In this document: piece after piece, positions 1-5,526 of the stretch
Layout of the letters: every line of letters begins with the position of its first letter
Numbering within the stretch: position 1 is the first letter of the stretch
Source: Deltaproteobacteria bacterium
GTDB taxonomy: Bacteria > Desulfobacterota > DSM-4660 > Desulfatiglandales > HGW-15
Direction: 5' to 3'
Assembly: GCA_019307805.1 (NCBI GenBank)
Contig: JAFDIX010000337.1
Coordinates: 1 to 5,526 of the forward strand
DNA length: 5,526 nt
Notes under the pieces: generated by a model
The model's input: only the letters and a program-made list of their open reading frames with translations
Told to the model about the DNA's origin: nothing
Databases searched by the model: none
Program-made: the position numbers and the translations under genes

Positions 1-1041
1 CCTGAAAGGATCGCCAGAACCCCGGCATGTTGGGGCTCCAGATCACTTTCCTCAATTCCGGGGAAATAGTCTGAGATCTCCCTGTAGTAATCGGCCATGG
101 GGCTGAAATCACAATCGAAGGCCTCCTTGTTGCGGGCCTTTCCGCTGAGGGGTCCGACGATGTTTACCGGTCCGGCAGCCCAGGAACCGTCGGGGGCTGT
201 TTCAATGGTTGGGGTGATATGGGTGCCAACGGCCCAATAACTGCCGGTAGGCAATTCCACTTTGACCGGCGCCGGGTATACGTTGGTATTGCACATCAGT
301 TCCGGACGTTTGGTGTGGTAATACCGGGCAAATTCACCACGCAACGGATCTATCTCATAGGGAGAGTCCCTGTCCAGCATCCGTGCCACATCATCGGCAT
401 ATAGACCGGCACAGTTGATGACCGTTTTGCTTAGAAATGTGTCCTCATTACCGTCGCGATTGCGGACAGTGAGCTCAAATGAGCTCAAACCCCTCAGTGC
501 GTGCCCGGATCAACCTTAACTCGGTGTGGGTGAGGAAATGCGCTCCGTGATTGGATGAAAGGGCGTAGAGTTTATGGACCAGCCGGGTCGGTTCGACCAC
601 CCCTGCGCTGGGCAGATCGAGCGCGCCAACAGCTTGAACATTCGGCTCCCGGGCGGCCACCTCATCCCTGTTGAGCATTCGGAATTCTACACCGTTGGCC
701 CGGGCCTGGGCCATATAATGCTCAAGATTGGGCCGGTCCTTTTCAGCGGTTGCCACAACCAGCTTGCCGCAATTGAGGTGGGGCACGTCGTGGATTTGGC
801 AAAAGTCATAGAGCATCCGAACCCCCAGGGGACACAGCTCCGCCTTCAGGGGGCGGGTGGCCTGGTCGTAAAACAGTCCGGAGTGGATCACCCCAGCGTT
901 TCGTGATGACTGGTTCTCCCCCTGTGTCACGCCGGGGTTTTTCTCGATGACAAAAACCTCACGCCCGGCCTTTGAGAGTTCATGGGCCACAGCCGTGCCC
1001 ACCACCCCGGCCCCTATAATAGTATTTTCTACAATGTCCAT
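1..1041 (-). pseudogene. LhgO/DAO-family FAD-dependent oxidoreductase, frameshifted and cut by the window edge
   Basis: The frame opening at ATG 1039-1041 encodes 188 residues and stops at TGA 475-477. It starts with a Rossmann FAD motif (G10xG12xxG15) and an acidic residue (E33) at the end of the second strand. Next comes SSRNAGVIHSGLFY (45-58), a block typical of L-2-hydroxyglutarate oxidase-like DAO flavoproteins. The reading continues in another frame from 479 to the edge for about 159 codons without a stop. That part includes VINCAGLYADDVAR, the second conserved motif of this family, followed by PLRGEFARYY. The two parts therefore belong to one gene split by a 10-bp tandem duplication. 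Family members oxidise 2-hydroxy acids or amino acids with FAD, passing electrons to a quinone or another acceptor; the substrate here is unknown. The final residues lie outside the window. The 188-residue product lacks most of the substrate domain and is unlikely to work. The start is supported by the immediate Rossmann fold, but its ribosome site is weak. If the RdhA-like gene really ends at 1090, the gap to this gene is 48 bases. Confidence 0.85.
470..489. repeat. 10-bp perfect tandem duplication that breaks the oxidoreductase frame
   Basis: On the plus strand TGAGCTCAAA occurs twice with no spacer (470-479 and 480-489). On the coding strand this is TTTGAGCTCA twice. The unit contains the 8-bp palindrome TGAGCTCA. 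One copy gives ...Gly-Phe-Glu-Leu-Thr-Val-Arg and an open frame. Two copies shift the frame and create Phe-Glu-Leu-Ile-stop. The duplication is seen directly; replication slippage as its origin is inferred. Confidence 0.95.
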
Positions 1042-2252
1042 AATCTGTCAGTTTCCATGTTGCGGAAAAGGACCATTTCCGGATGGAAGCTAGATATGTT
1101 CCCGCAGTTTTTTATATTTTTCCCAAATGGCGTAATTCGGCACTTCCATCCACTCTGGAACAGGTTTAGGCCTGAATTTCCCATTCGCGTGGCAATCTCC
1201 TTCATGAGATTGTGAAATAGGGTTCCCGGTTTGGTCCAGGGACAGGAGGAGATGCAGACACCACAGTCGGTCCCTGTTTCACACCACACCCTGAAGCATG
1301 CCTCGGGTTTGATCTTCCATTTCTCAACACCCCTCACTGCAACCCTGTCACCATGGGGAATGGCGCCGCTCGGGCAGCTCTCTGCGCAAATCTTACAGTC
1401 TTCACAGAATTCTTCTACACCGATATCAACGGGGGGATCATAATCCATGGGAAGATCAGTGGTAACGGTTGCCAGTTTCAGGCAGGGCCCGAATTCCTTG
1501 CTGATGAGGATACCCATACGACTCAGTTCCCCTATGCCTGCATCAATCGCGATGGGGATGCAGAGGACCAGATAGTTCCTGAGGTTATGGGCGCGGGCGG
1601 AGTAACCCAAATGTCGAATATAGGAGGCCAGGGTCGCACTTGCCTTTGCCAGGATCGTATATACCCGCATCATCTCCATAATTTCGGAGAGGACGGGCCC
1701 AGTTTTGATGAGATTGACATTGCTCCCCACAGCAAGACTGATGGCATGTTTATGAGATAAGGAAATGGGAGAATCCCTCTCCTTCTCCGGGCAATGAACG
1801 GTCTTCCCTACATGGGTGTATACATGGGCCTGGTTCAAGGGGCCGATTCGTACTAGGTCAGCACCTAAGTGGCGTGCAAATCCTTTTATCTTCTCGGCAG
1901 CCCTTGCAGGATTGATTTCCTGCTTTATATCCGAGACGGACCCATCCACCATAGCCTCGCTGCCAAGCTTGTGCAAAATTTCTCGCTGACTCCAAAGCAT
2001 GGGGAGATCCCTTTCATTCCCCACCCTGCCAATGCCGGGGAATGCTTTGGTTTTCAGGTCTTCTTTTTCCCACCCGGGATGTTGTCTGTAAAAGGATTCC
2101 CATTCAAAGGTATCTGCCTCCAACTCGTACCGGGCGTGCACATTGTCCCTCTCATCAAAAGGAGACATTTCGCCTTTAATTTTGTATCGTGGGCTGTCCA
2201 GTTTCATATTGCGGTTACTCATTGGATAGCGGGGATTAATAAAGCCCTTCAT
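1029..2252 (-). CDS. Reductive-dehalogenase-like (RdhA) corrinoid/iron-sulfur protein, 3' end frameshifted
   Basis: This 407-residue frame encodes a cytoplasmic, apparently non-respiratory RdhA-like protein. There is no Tat motif or signal peptide at the N-terminus and no small RdhB-type membrane anchor gene beside it. N-terminal FDERDNVHARYEL (32-44) is typical of this group. The core has YIRHLGYSARAHN (211-223), AIDAGIGELSRMGILISKEFGP (235-256) and VTTDLPM (263-269). Two ferredoxin-like cysteine clusters follow: C283-x2-C286-x2-C289-x3-C293-P, then C319, C330-x2-C333-x3-C337-P-W. This fits two [4Fe-4S] clusters passing electrons to cobalamin. Family members remove halogen from organic halides reductively, but some relatives have no proven activity. 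Residue 257 in the GPR-type motif is Cys; this may be a subgroup variant. After about residue 358 the sequence no longer looks like RdhA; the natural tail appears in the -1 frame and ends at 1090. The ATG at 2250-2252 is chosen because AAAGGAT lies 6 bases upstream. It sits 98 bases after dctM, probably in the same operon. The family is confident; the substrate and the activity of this product are not. Confidence 0.85.
   Translation of the reverse strand: MKGFINPRYPMSNRNMKLDSPRYKIKGEMSPFDERDNVHARYELEADTFEWESFYRQHPGWEKEDLKTKAFPGIGRVGNERDLPMLWSQREILHKLGSEAMVDGSVSDIKQEINPARAAEKIKGFARHLGADLVRIGPLNQAHVYTHVGKTVHCPEKERDSPISLSHKHAISLAVGSNVNLIKTGPVLSEIMEMMRVYTILAKASATLASYIRHLGYSARAHNLRNYLVLCIPIAIDAGIGELSRMGILISKEFGPCLKLATVTTDLPMDYDPPVDIGVEEFCEDCKICAESCPSGAIPHGDRVAVRGVEKWKIKPEACFRVWCETGTDCGVCISSCPWTKPGTLFHNLMKEIATRMGNSGLNLFQSGWKCRITPFGKNIKNCGNISSFHPEMVLFRNMETDRLWTL
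1090..1185 (-). other. Probable original C-terminus of the RdhA-like gene in the -1 frame
   Basis: Reading the minus strand one frame away from the annotated RdhA-like frame gives N-G-K-F-R-P-K-P-V-P-E-W-M-E-V-P, then NYAIWEKYKKLREHI and TAG at 1090-1092. Proline-rich KPxPEWMExP followed by a charged helix is the kind of ending I associate with this RdhA group. The frame-0 alternative is rich in isolated Cys, Asn and Ser and looks like out-of-frame translation. Ending here also removes the 13-base overlap with the following gene. That this is the native tail is inference from sequence character, without an alignment. Confidence 0.65.
1176..1182 (-). other. G GGA AAT heptamer at the RdhA frame switch (possible -1 slippery site)
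   Basis: In frame 0 the codons are ATG GGA AAT (residues 357-359). The seven bases G GGA AAT fit the X XXY YYZ pattern of -1 ribosomal slippage. A -1 slip here would read GGG AAA and continue directly into FRPKPVPEWMEVP, giving a product of about 387 residues. Just downstream only a weak CAGG/CCTG hairpin could form, and I see no strong stimulatory Shine-Dalgarno upstream. The match is seen; programmed frameshifting is speculative. Confidence 0.25.
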
Positions 2253-2257
2253 GGCTG

Positions 2258-2264
2258 ATCCTTT
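2258..2264 (-). promoter_or_regulatory. Ribosome binding site of the RdhA-like gene
   Basis: AAAGGAT on the minus strand ends 6 bases before ATG 2250-2252, good spacing and a good match to the 16S tail. It supports this start over the in-frame ATG at codon 11, which has no comparable site. Confidence 0.7.
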
Positions 2265-2308
2265 TCGAGCTATGGATTTCGAAATTTATGCGAGTTTAGA
2301 AATGCCAT

Positions 2309-2346
2309 GTGCATACAGAGCAGGTCGCCTCCCAGACCGAATGCAC
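2309..2346. repeat. Interrupted inverted repeat between dctM and the RdhA-like gene
   Basis: GTGCAT (2309-2314) pairs with ATGCAC (2341-2346), and inside it GGTC (2323-2326) pairs with GACC (2335-2338). This could fold as a two-step hairpin in the mRNA just after the dctM stop. No run of T follows on the minus strand, so it is not a normal intrinsic terminator. It may be a processing or mRNA-stability element, or chance. Confidence 0.3.
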
Positions 2347-2350
2347 TTTA

Positions 2351-3655
2351 TCAATGCATCATCAGATTAGGCAGGAAAAGGGCGACCTGAGGTACGGCTA
2401 TCAGGAGGGTCACGTGGGCGACATCTGCAAAAAGGAAAGGAACGATGCCGCGGAAGATGGTTCCCATGGGGACATCCTTGGCTACGCCCTTGATGACAAA
2501 CACATTAAGCCCCACAGGCGGCGTGATGGATGCCATCTCAAACACCCTTACAATAATAATCCCAAACCAAATGGCATCAAAGCCCAGGGATTGGGCCACG
2601 GGGAACAGGATGGGGACCGTAAGCAGAATCATTCCCATGGCGTCCATGACGCAACCCAGGCAGAGATAAAGAACAAGAATAAGAATCATGATGATGTATC
2701 GGTTCACAGGCAATCCGCCAATGAAGTCTGCCAACTCAAAGGGGAGTCTGGTTATTGCAAGAAAGTAACCGAAAATCATGGCACCCAGCAAAATGGCAAA
2801 TATCATGGCCGTAGTCTTCGTGGTTGTAAAAAGACTCTCTTTGAAGTTCTGCCAGTTGAGTCGCCCTCTTGCCAGGGCAAAAATAAAGGCCCCGCCGGCT
2901 CCAATCCCGGCCGCTTCAGTGGGACTGAAAACCCCGAAATAAAGACCGCCAATGACTATGAGAAACAGGAGGATTACAATCCATGTGCCCTTAAGCGATT
3001 TTATCTTTTCAATAAAGGTTGATTTGGGGCCGGGTGGACCCATGGAGGGTTTAATCCTGCAAATAATGGCAATAACCACTATATAAAAGACGGCCTCAAG
3101 GATTCCGGGGAAAACCCCGGCCAGGAAAAGTTTCCCTACGGACTGCTCGGTAAGGACCGCATATATGATAAGGATTACACTGGGAGGAATCAGGATGCCA
3201 ATGGTCCCTCCGGCGGCAACAGCACCGGTGGCAAGAGCCGGATCATACTTGTATCTCTTCATTTCCGGCAGGGCTACTGTTCCCATTGTTGCTGCCGTTG
3301 CAAGGCTGGACCCGCTTACTGCAGCAAAACCGGCGCAGGCCCCTACGGTTGCCATGGCAAGGCCCCCGCGGAAATGCCCCAGCCATTTGTGGACGGTATC
3401 AAAAAGGTCTCGACTCAAGCCTGCATGGTAGCAGAATGAGCCCATGAGTATGAAAAGGGGAGCGACACTCAGGGCATAGTTGCCGAAAGAGGAATAGGGG
3501 ACAGCCCCCAGGACAGAAAGTGCGGCCTCCCAGCCACTCAGGTAGACAATACCCAAAAAGCCGATAAGCCCCATGACGACAGCAATGTGTATGCCGGAAA
3601 ACAGCAGAATAATAAGGGCGGCTATACCGATATAACCTACAATGAGAGGCGTCAT
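2351..3655 (-). CDS. dctM: TRAP transporter large permease subunit DctM
   Basis: This 434-residue, very hydrophobic protein is the ion-coupled transport subunit of a tripartite ATP-independent periplasmic (TRAP) transporter in the inner membrane. It has about a dozen membrane spans, beginning at residues 4-20. Conserved DctM blocks are present in order: SGSSLATAATMG (114-125), GGTIGILIPPS (149-159), FSPTEAAGIGA (243-253), CVMDAMGMI (335-343) and ITPPVGLNVFVIKG (377-390). Length and motif order are normal for the family, with no sign of truncation. Known DctM proteins use a sodium gradient to carry organic acids delivered by the DctP receptor. ATG overlaps the dctQ stop as ATGA, and AAGGG lies just upstream, so translation is probably coupled to dctQ. 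The direct transport partner is DctQ; the substrate is set mainly by DctP. Confidence 0.97.
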   Translation of the reverse strand: MTPLIVGYIGIAALIILLFSGIHIAVVMGLIGFLGIVYLSGWEAALSVLGAVPYSSFGNYALSVAPLFILMGSFCYHAGLSRDLFDTVHKWLGHFRGGLAMATVGACAGFAAVSGSSLATAATMGTVALPEMKRYKYDPALATGAVAAGGTIGILIPPSVILIIYAVLTEQSVGKLFLAGVFPGILEAVFYIVVIAIICRIKPSMGPPGPKSTFIEKIKSLKGTWIVILLFLIVIGGLYFGVFSPTEAAGIGAGGAFIFALARGRLNWQNFKESLFTTTKTTAMIFAILLGAMIFGYFLAITRLPFELADFIGGLPVNRYIIMILILVLYLCLGCVMDAMGMILLTVPILFPVAQSLGFDAIWFGIIIVRVFEMASITPPVGLNVFVIKGVAKDVPMGTIFRGIVPFLFADVAHVTLLIAVPQVALFLPNLMMH

Positions 3656-4158
3656 TTTTTGCTACCCTTGCGTAATACATCGAGAAGGTTTTTTAATTGG
3701 ACAATGCAGAGCACCGCGGTGCCCACAGCCACCAACAGCACAAAGGGCGGCACGGGGATACGTGAGATCAATCCAACCTGGTTGAATTCCATCATTTCCA
3801 TTGCGCGGGGTACTATTCGCCAGGTTATCAGAGCGAACAAACCTAAAAAGGCAAAATAGGCCAGGCTGTTCATGACTATCTGGGCCCGCTCCGACAGCCT
3901 GGAGACCAGGAGATCTACCCTGACATGCCCCTTTTGCAGGGCACAATTTGCCAGTGAGAAGCTGACAATAATAGCCATCATGAACTCCGTAATTTCAAAG
4001 GAACCCAAAATAGGCTTATTAAACAGGTAACGCAGAAGGACGTCTGAACAGGTAAACAGCATCAAAATGAACAGGAAGGCGGCTGCGATAATATTGGTTA
4101 CCTTGGCTGACACACGGGCTGCGACATCGATGATATGGACAAACTTATCAAGCCACAT
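3652..4158 (-). CDS. dctQ: TRAP transporter small permease subunit DctQ
   Basis: This 168-residue protein is the small membrane subunit that pairs with DctM. It has four predicted membrane segments, near residues 20-37, 55-73, 97-115 and 134-155. The signature CSDVLLRYLFNKPILGSFEITEFMM (residues 37-61 region) and KGHVRVDLL (76-84) are typical of DctQ. Length is normal. ATG at 4156-4158 is preceded by AGGTGA (4165-4170) at a 6-base spacing, supporting the start. It follows dctP after 106 bases containing a stem-loop and overlaps dctM by four bases. No independent promoter is obvious. Confidence 0.95.
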   Translation of the reverse strand: MWLDKFVHIIDVAARVSAKVTNIIAAAFLFILMLFTCSDVLLRYLFNKPILGSFEITEFMMAIIVSFSLANCALQKGHVRVDLLVSRLSERAQIVMNSLAYFAFLGLFALITWRIVPRAMEMMEFNQVGLISRIPVPPFVLLVAVGTAVLCIVQLKNLLDVLRKGSKK

Positions 4159-4191
4159 AATTATTCACCTGCAATGAAACATCATCGGTAG

Positions 4192-4232
4192 AGCCGGGGT
4201 GACCGGTACCTGATATACAGGTCACCCCGGCT
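4192..4232. repeat. 13-bp perfect inverted repeat (stem-loop) between dctP and dctQ
   Basis: AGCCGGGGTGACC (4192-4204) is the exact reverse complement of GGTCACCCCGGCT (4220-4232), with a 15-base loop. In minus-strand mRNA this gives a GC-rich hairpin 32 bases after the dctP stop. The bases after it (CTACCGATG) contain no T run, so it is unlikely to be a full intrinsic terminator. In binding-protein transporter operons, such hairpins can protect the receptor part of the transcript or cause partial termination, so that more receptor than permease is made. That role here is inference. Confidence 0.8.
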
Positions 4233-4264
4233 GACCGAGTAATAAATAGAAGACTCACCAGCAC

Positions 4265-5314
4265 TTATTTGGTGTACATCTTCATGAGCCGTTTTGTATC
4301 GTCGAATATTGCCTGGGCAGGGCCTTTCGATTTATTGGCATTCAACCATTTATTCCATAAAGGTTTGCCGCCCACTTCAATAAACCTGTCCATCTCCGTC
4401 TTTGATGGTTTGTAAAATGTCACGTCATAACCCGCTTTTTTAATAGCTGCAGGGGCTTCCCTTTCAGCCCTGTCAAAGGTTCCACCACCCAAGAAGTGCA
4501 CTCCTGCGTATGCGCCGCTGACGCTCGCAATCGCTTTCTGGATATCAGGTGGAAATTCGTTCCATCTTTTTTTGTTCATGACGAGAAAATGAAGACCCGC
4601 CGGTAAATTTACCTGATTGATGTATTGGCCAACTTCGTAAAACTTAAAGCTTACATAGGCATCGGCGGGTGCGGCAACCGCGTCCAGTACCCCTTTTTGA
4701 AAGTTGATGTAAACATCAGGCATGGGTATATACATCGGAGAAGCGCCGTACAATTTCATCAAATTGGTTTGCCATGGTCCGGCGGATCTGATCTTCAACC
4801 CCTTTAAGTCTTCCAATTTGTTAAGCCGCTTTTTACTGACAATAGAATAGGACGCAGTCGTCCAGGTGGAAAGCAGTTTGATATCAGTAAAAAGTCCCTG
4901 AAGCTCAGGATACTTTTCGTAAAGTGCCCAGGCGGTTTTAGCCGCTGCCTCGGCACTCGTCACCATAAAGGGGAGCTCCAAAGATGTAAACAGATCGAAT
5001 CTGCCCGGCTGATGCGCAGTGAATGACCATGCTATATCAGCCAGCCCCGACCTCACGGCATTCCAGGCATCCTTTGCTTTGACCAGGGTCTGTAGTGGGT
5101 AAATTTGAATCTTGACCCTGCCCTTGGTGGCCTTTTCCACGGCATCTGCCCAGGGCTTGTGTCCGTATCTATGATAGCTGCCGGTTGCCGGCATTTCGTG
5201 ATGGTATTTCAATACCCATGTTTTCTCAGCGGCAACAGAGTGGGAAACAGTCCCGACGAGGCAAAAAGACATCATCAACGCGATCACCATTGGGATAATA
5301 AGGAACTTTTTCAT
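4265..5314 (-). CDS. dctP: TRAP transporter periplasmic substrate-binding protein DctP
   Basis: This 349-residue protein is the periplasmic receptor of the TRAP system. It starts with a Sec signal peptide: MKK, a hydrophobic core at about 4-22, and likely cleavage after VAA (27-29). C18 does not sit in a lipobox, so a soluble receptor is expected. The mature protein has the DctP fold signature KYHHEMPATGSYHRYG (36-51). It also has KGLKIRSAGPWQTNLMKLYGA (171-191), where R176 corresponds to the conserved arginine that binds the ligand carboxylate in characterised receptors. The following MYIPMPDVYINFQKGVLDA (194-212) is also typical. The ligand is therefore probably an organic acid, not otherwise defined. 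Start ATG 5312-5314 has a very strong AAGGAGGAA site. It is first of the transporter genes, and a stem-loop follows its stop. Its length is slightly above the common 320-340 residues, and the frame is intact. Confidence 0.96.
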   Translation of the reverse strand: MKKFLIIPMVIALMMSFCLVGTVSHSVAAEKTWVLKYHHEMPATGSYHRYGHKPWADAVEKATKGRVKIQIYPLQTLVKAKDAWNAVRSGLADIAWSFTAHQPGRFDLFTSLELPFMVTSAEAAAKTAWALYEKYPELQGLFTDIKLLSTWTTASYSIVSKKRLNKLEDLKGLKIRSAGPWQTNLMKLYGASPMYIPMPDVYINFQKGVLDAVAAPADAYVSFKFYEVGQYINQVNLPAGLHFLVMNKKRWNEFPPDIQKAIASVSGAYAGVHFLGGGTFDRAEREAPAAIKKAGYDVTFYKPSKTEMDRFIEVGGKPLWNKWLNANKSKGPAQAIFDDTKRLMKMYTK

Positions 5315-5320
5315 CTGCTA

Positions 5321-5329
5321 TTCCTCCTT
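5321..5329 (-). promoter_or_regulatory. Strong ribosome binding site of dctP
   Basis: AAGGAGGAA on the minus strand places GGAGG 8 bases before the dctP ATG. It is the best correctly spaced ribosome site in the window, fitting high expression of a binding protein, and it fixes the start. Confidence 0.85.
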
Positions 5330-5397
5330 CCTTTCCTGTTTTGGGTTAACAATGGATTGGAACGGATCAATGGCCAAGGTGTCTGTTTTTGAAGGGT

Positions 5398-5424
5398 TCA
5401 CCTCCTTTCTCTTCTTTTTATCAT
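5398..5424 (-). other. Orphan strong Shine-Dalgarno with an 8-codon leader frame in the dctP 5' region
   Basis: The minus strand carries AAAGGAGGTGA, an almost full match to the 16S tail, about 84 bases ahead of dctP. No ATG, GTG or TTG follows at normal spacing; the nearest, a TTG at 5375-5377, is 20 bases away and would encode 19 residues. A tiny frame, ATG 5422-5424 encoding MIKRRERR, ends in a TGA that overlaps this site. Either this is leftover sequence or part of a leader regulating dctP. Translation is unproven. Confidence 0.3.
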
Positions 5425-5443
5425 TAAAACAACATCTGATAAA
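5417..5443. promoter_or_regulatory. Candidate operator: 7-bp inverted repeat upstream of dctP
   Basis: TTTATCA (5417-5423) and TGATAAA (5437-5443) are perfect inverted arms separated by 13 bases, so their centres are 20 bp apart, about two helical turns. It lies between the upstream stop codon and dctP, where a regulator would bind. Minus-strand TTGTAA (5461-5466), then 17 bases and TTTATC (5438-5443), is a weak sigma-70-like pair overlapping the right arm. I recognise no sigma-54 box. The palindrome is seen; its role is inferred. Confidence 0.45.
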
Positions 5444-5460
5444 GACCTTAAATTTGTCCC

Positions 5461-5526
5461 TTACAATGGCCTGGCAAGTTTCCGGATGGTAGCCACCCGC
5501 TCTTCGACCACATGCTGGAGCGTGTC
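5461..5526 (-). CDS. C-terminal end of an unidentified upstream gene (partial)
   Basis: From the right edge, the frame reads 21 residues (including VVEERVATIRKLARPL) to TAA at 5461-5463. The amphipathic charged helix and the clean stop 146 bases before dctP fit the end of a real protein, perhaps a regulator or enzyme of the same pathway. The fragment is too short to assign a family. Beyond this gene's stop, 5315-5460 holds only the operator and leader elements listed separately. Confidence 0.5.
   Translation of the reverse strand, partial: DTLQHVVEERVATIRKLARPL

Noticed and set aside
574..906. Plus-strand 110-codon frame opposite the oxidoreductase
   Set aside because: The minus strand carries clear FAD-family motifs across the same bases, and the plus product has no recognisable features.
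1353..2258. Plus-strand open frames of 129-135 codons opposite the RdhA-like gene
   Set aside because: They are antisense to a strongly supported coding region, with no family resemblance and no plausible promoter or ribosome site.
2309..3022. 237-codon plus-strand open frame
   Set aside because: It lies almost wholly antisense to dctM, is very rich in His, Lys, Asn and Gln, has no recognisable domain or ribosome site, and is a typical shadow of a hydrophobic membrane gene.
4192..4232. Intrinsic terminator after dctP
   Set aside because: The stem is strong, but no T run follows it on the minus strand, and dctQ and dctM would need to be transcribed through it.
5318..5377. 19-codon TTG-start frame ending just before dctP
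   Set aside because: TTG is 20 bases from the strong Shine-Dalgarno, beyond normal spacing, and the peptide has no distinguishing feature.
5315..5526. Sigma-54 promoter upstream of dctP, as in some dicarboxylate TRAP operons
   Set aside because: TGGCAAG occurs only on the plus strand, and no GG/GC pair at the required spacing appears on the minus strand.

Overview
The window holds one minus-strand cluster, read from the right edge to the left edge. In transcription order it contains: the tail of an unidentified upstream gene (5461-5526); a roughly 150-base leader with a candidate operator and a strong ribosome binding site; a complete three-component TRAP transporter (dctP 4265-5314, dctQ 3652-4158, dctM 2351-3655); a reductive-dehalogenase-like corrinoid/iron-sulfur protein (1029-2252); and an LhgO/DAO-type FAD-dependent oxidoreductase that runs off the left edge (1-1041). 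I see no convincing plus-strand gene, RNA gene, CRISPR array or mobile element.

The host is probably an anaerobic or facultative Gram-negative bacterium. A sulfate-reducing-type Desulfobacterota is my best guess. This rests on the TRAP transporter (periplasmic receptor plus two membrane subunits), the oxygen-sensitive double [4Fe-4S] RdhA-like protein without a Tat signal, and mid-range base composition. The lineage is inference only.

The layout suggests a catabolic operon. A TRAP system would import an organic acid, a cytoplasmic RdhA-like enzyme would reduce it (possibly by removing halogen), and an FAD oxidoreductase would oxidise a hydroxy- or amino-acid product. dctQ and dctM share an ATGA overlap. 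dctP and dctQ are separated by a perfect 13-bp inverted repeat, which could let the receptor be made in excess over the membrane subunits.

The most striking observation is that both enzyme genes are broken while the transporter genes are intact. The oxidoreductase is interrupted by an exact 10-bp tandem duplication (470-479/480-489); removing one copy restores a continuous frame with the second FAD-family motif. The RdhA-like gene changes frame near 1176-1185. Its annotated last ~48 residues look non-native, while the -1 frame encodes a plausible RdhA C-terminus (KFRPKPVPEWMEVP...) ending at 1090. The switch lies on G GGA AAT, which has the form of a -1 slippery heptamer. The tail also seems closer to the iron-sulfur region than usual, so a small deletion is the simpler explanation. 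The module could be decaying, switchable (duplication), recoded (slippery site) or affected by sequence error; these can be told apart by experiment.
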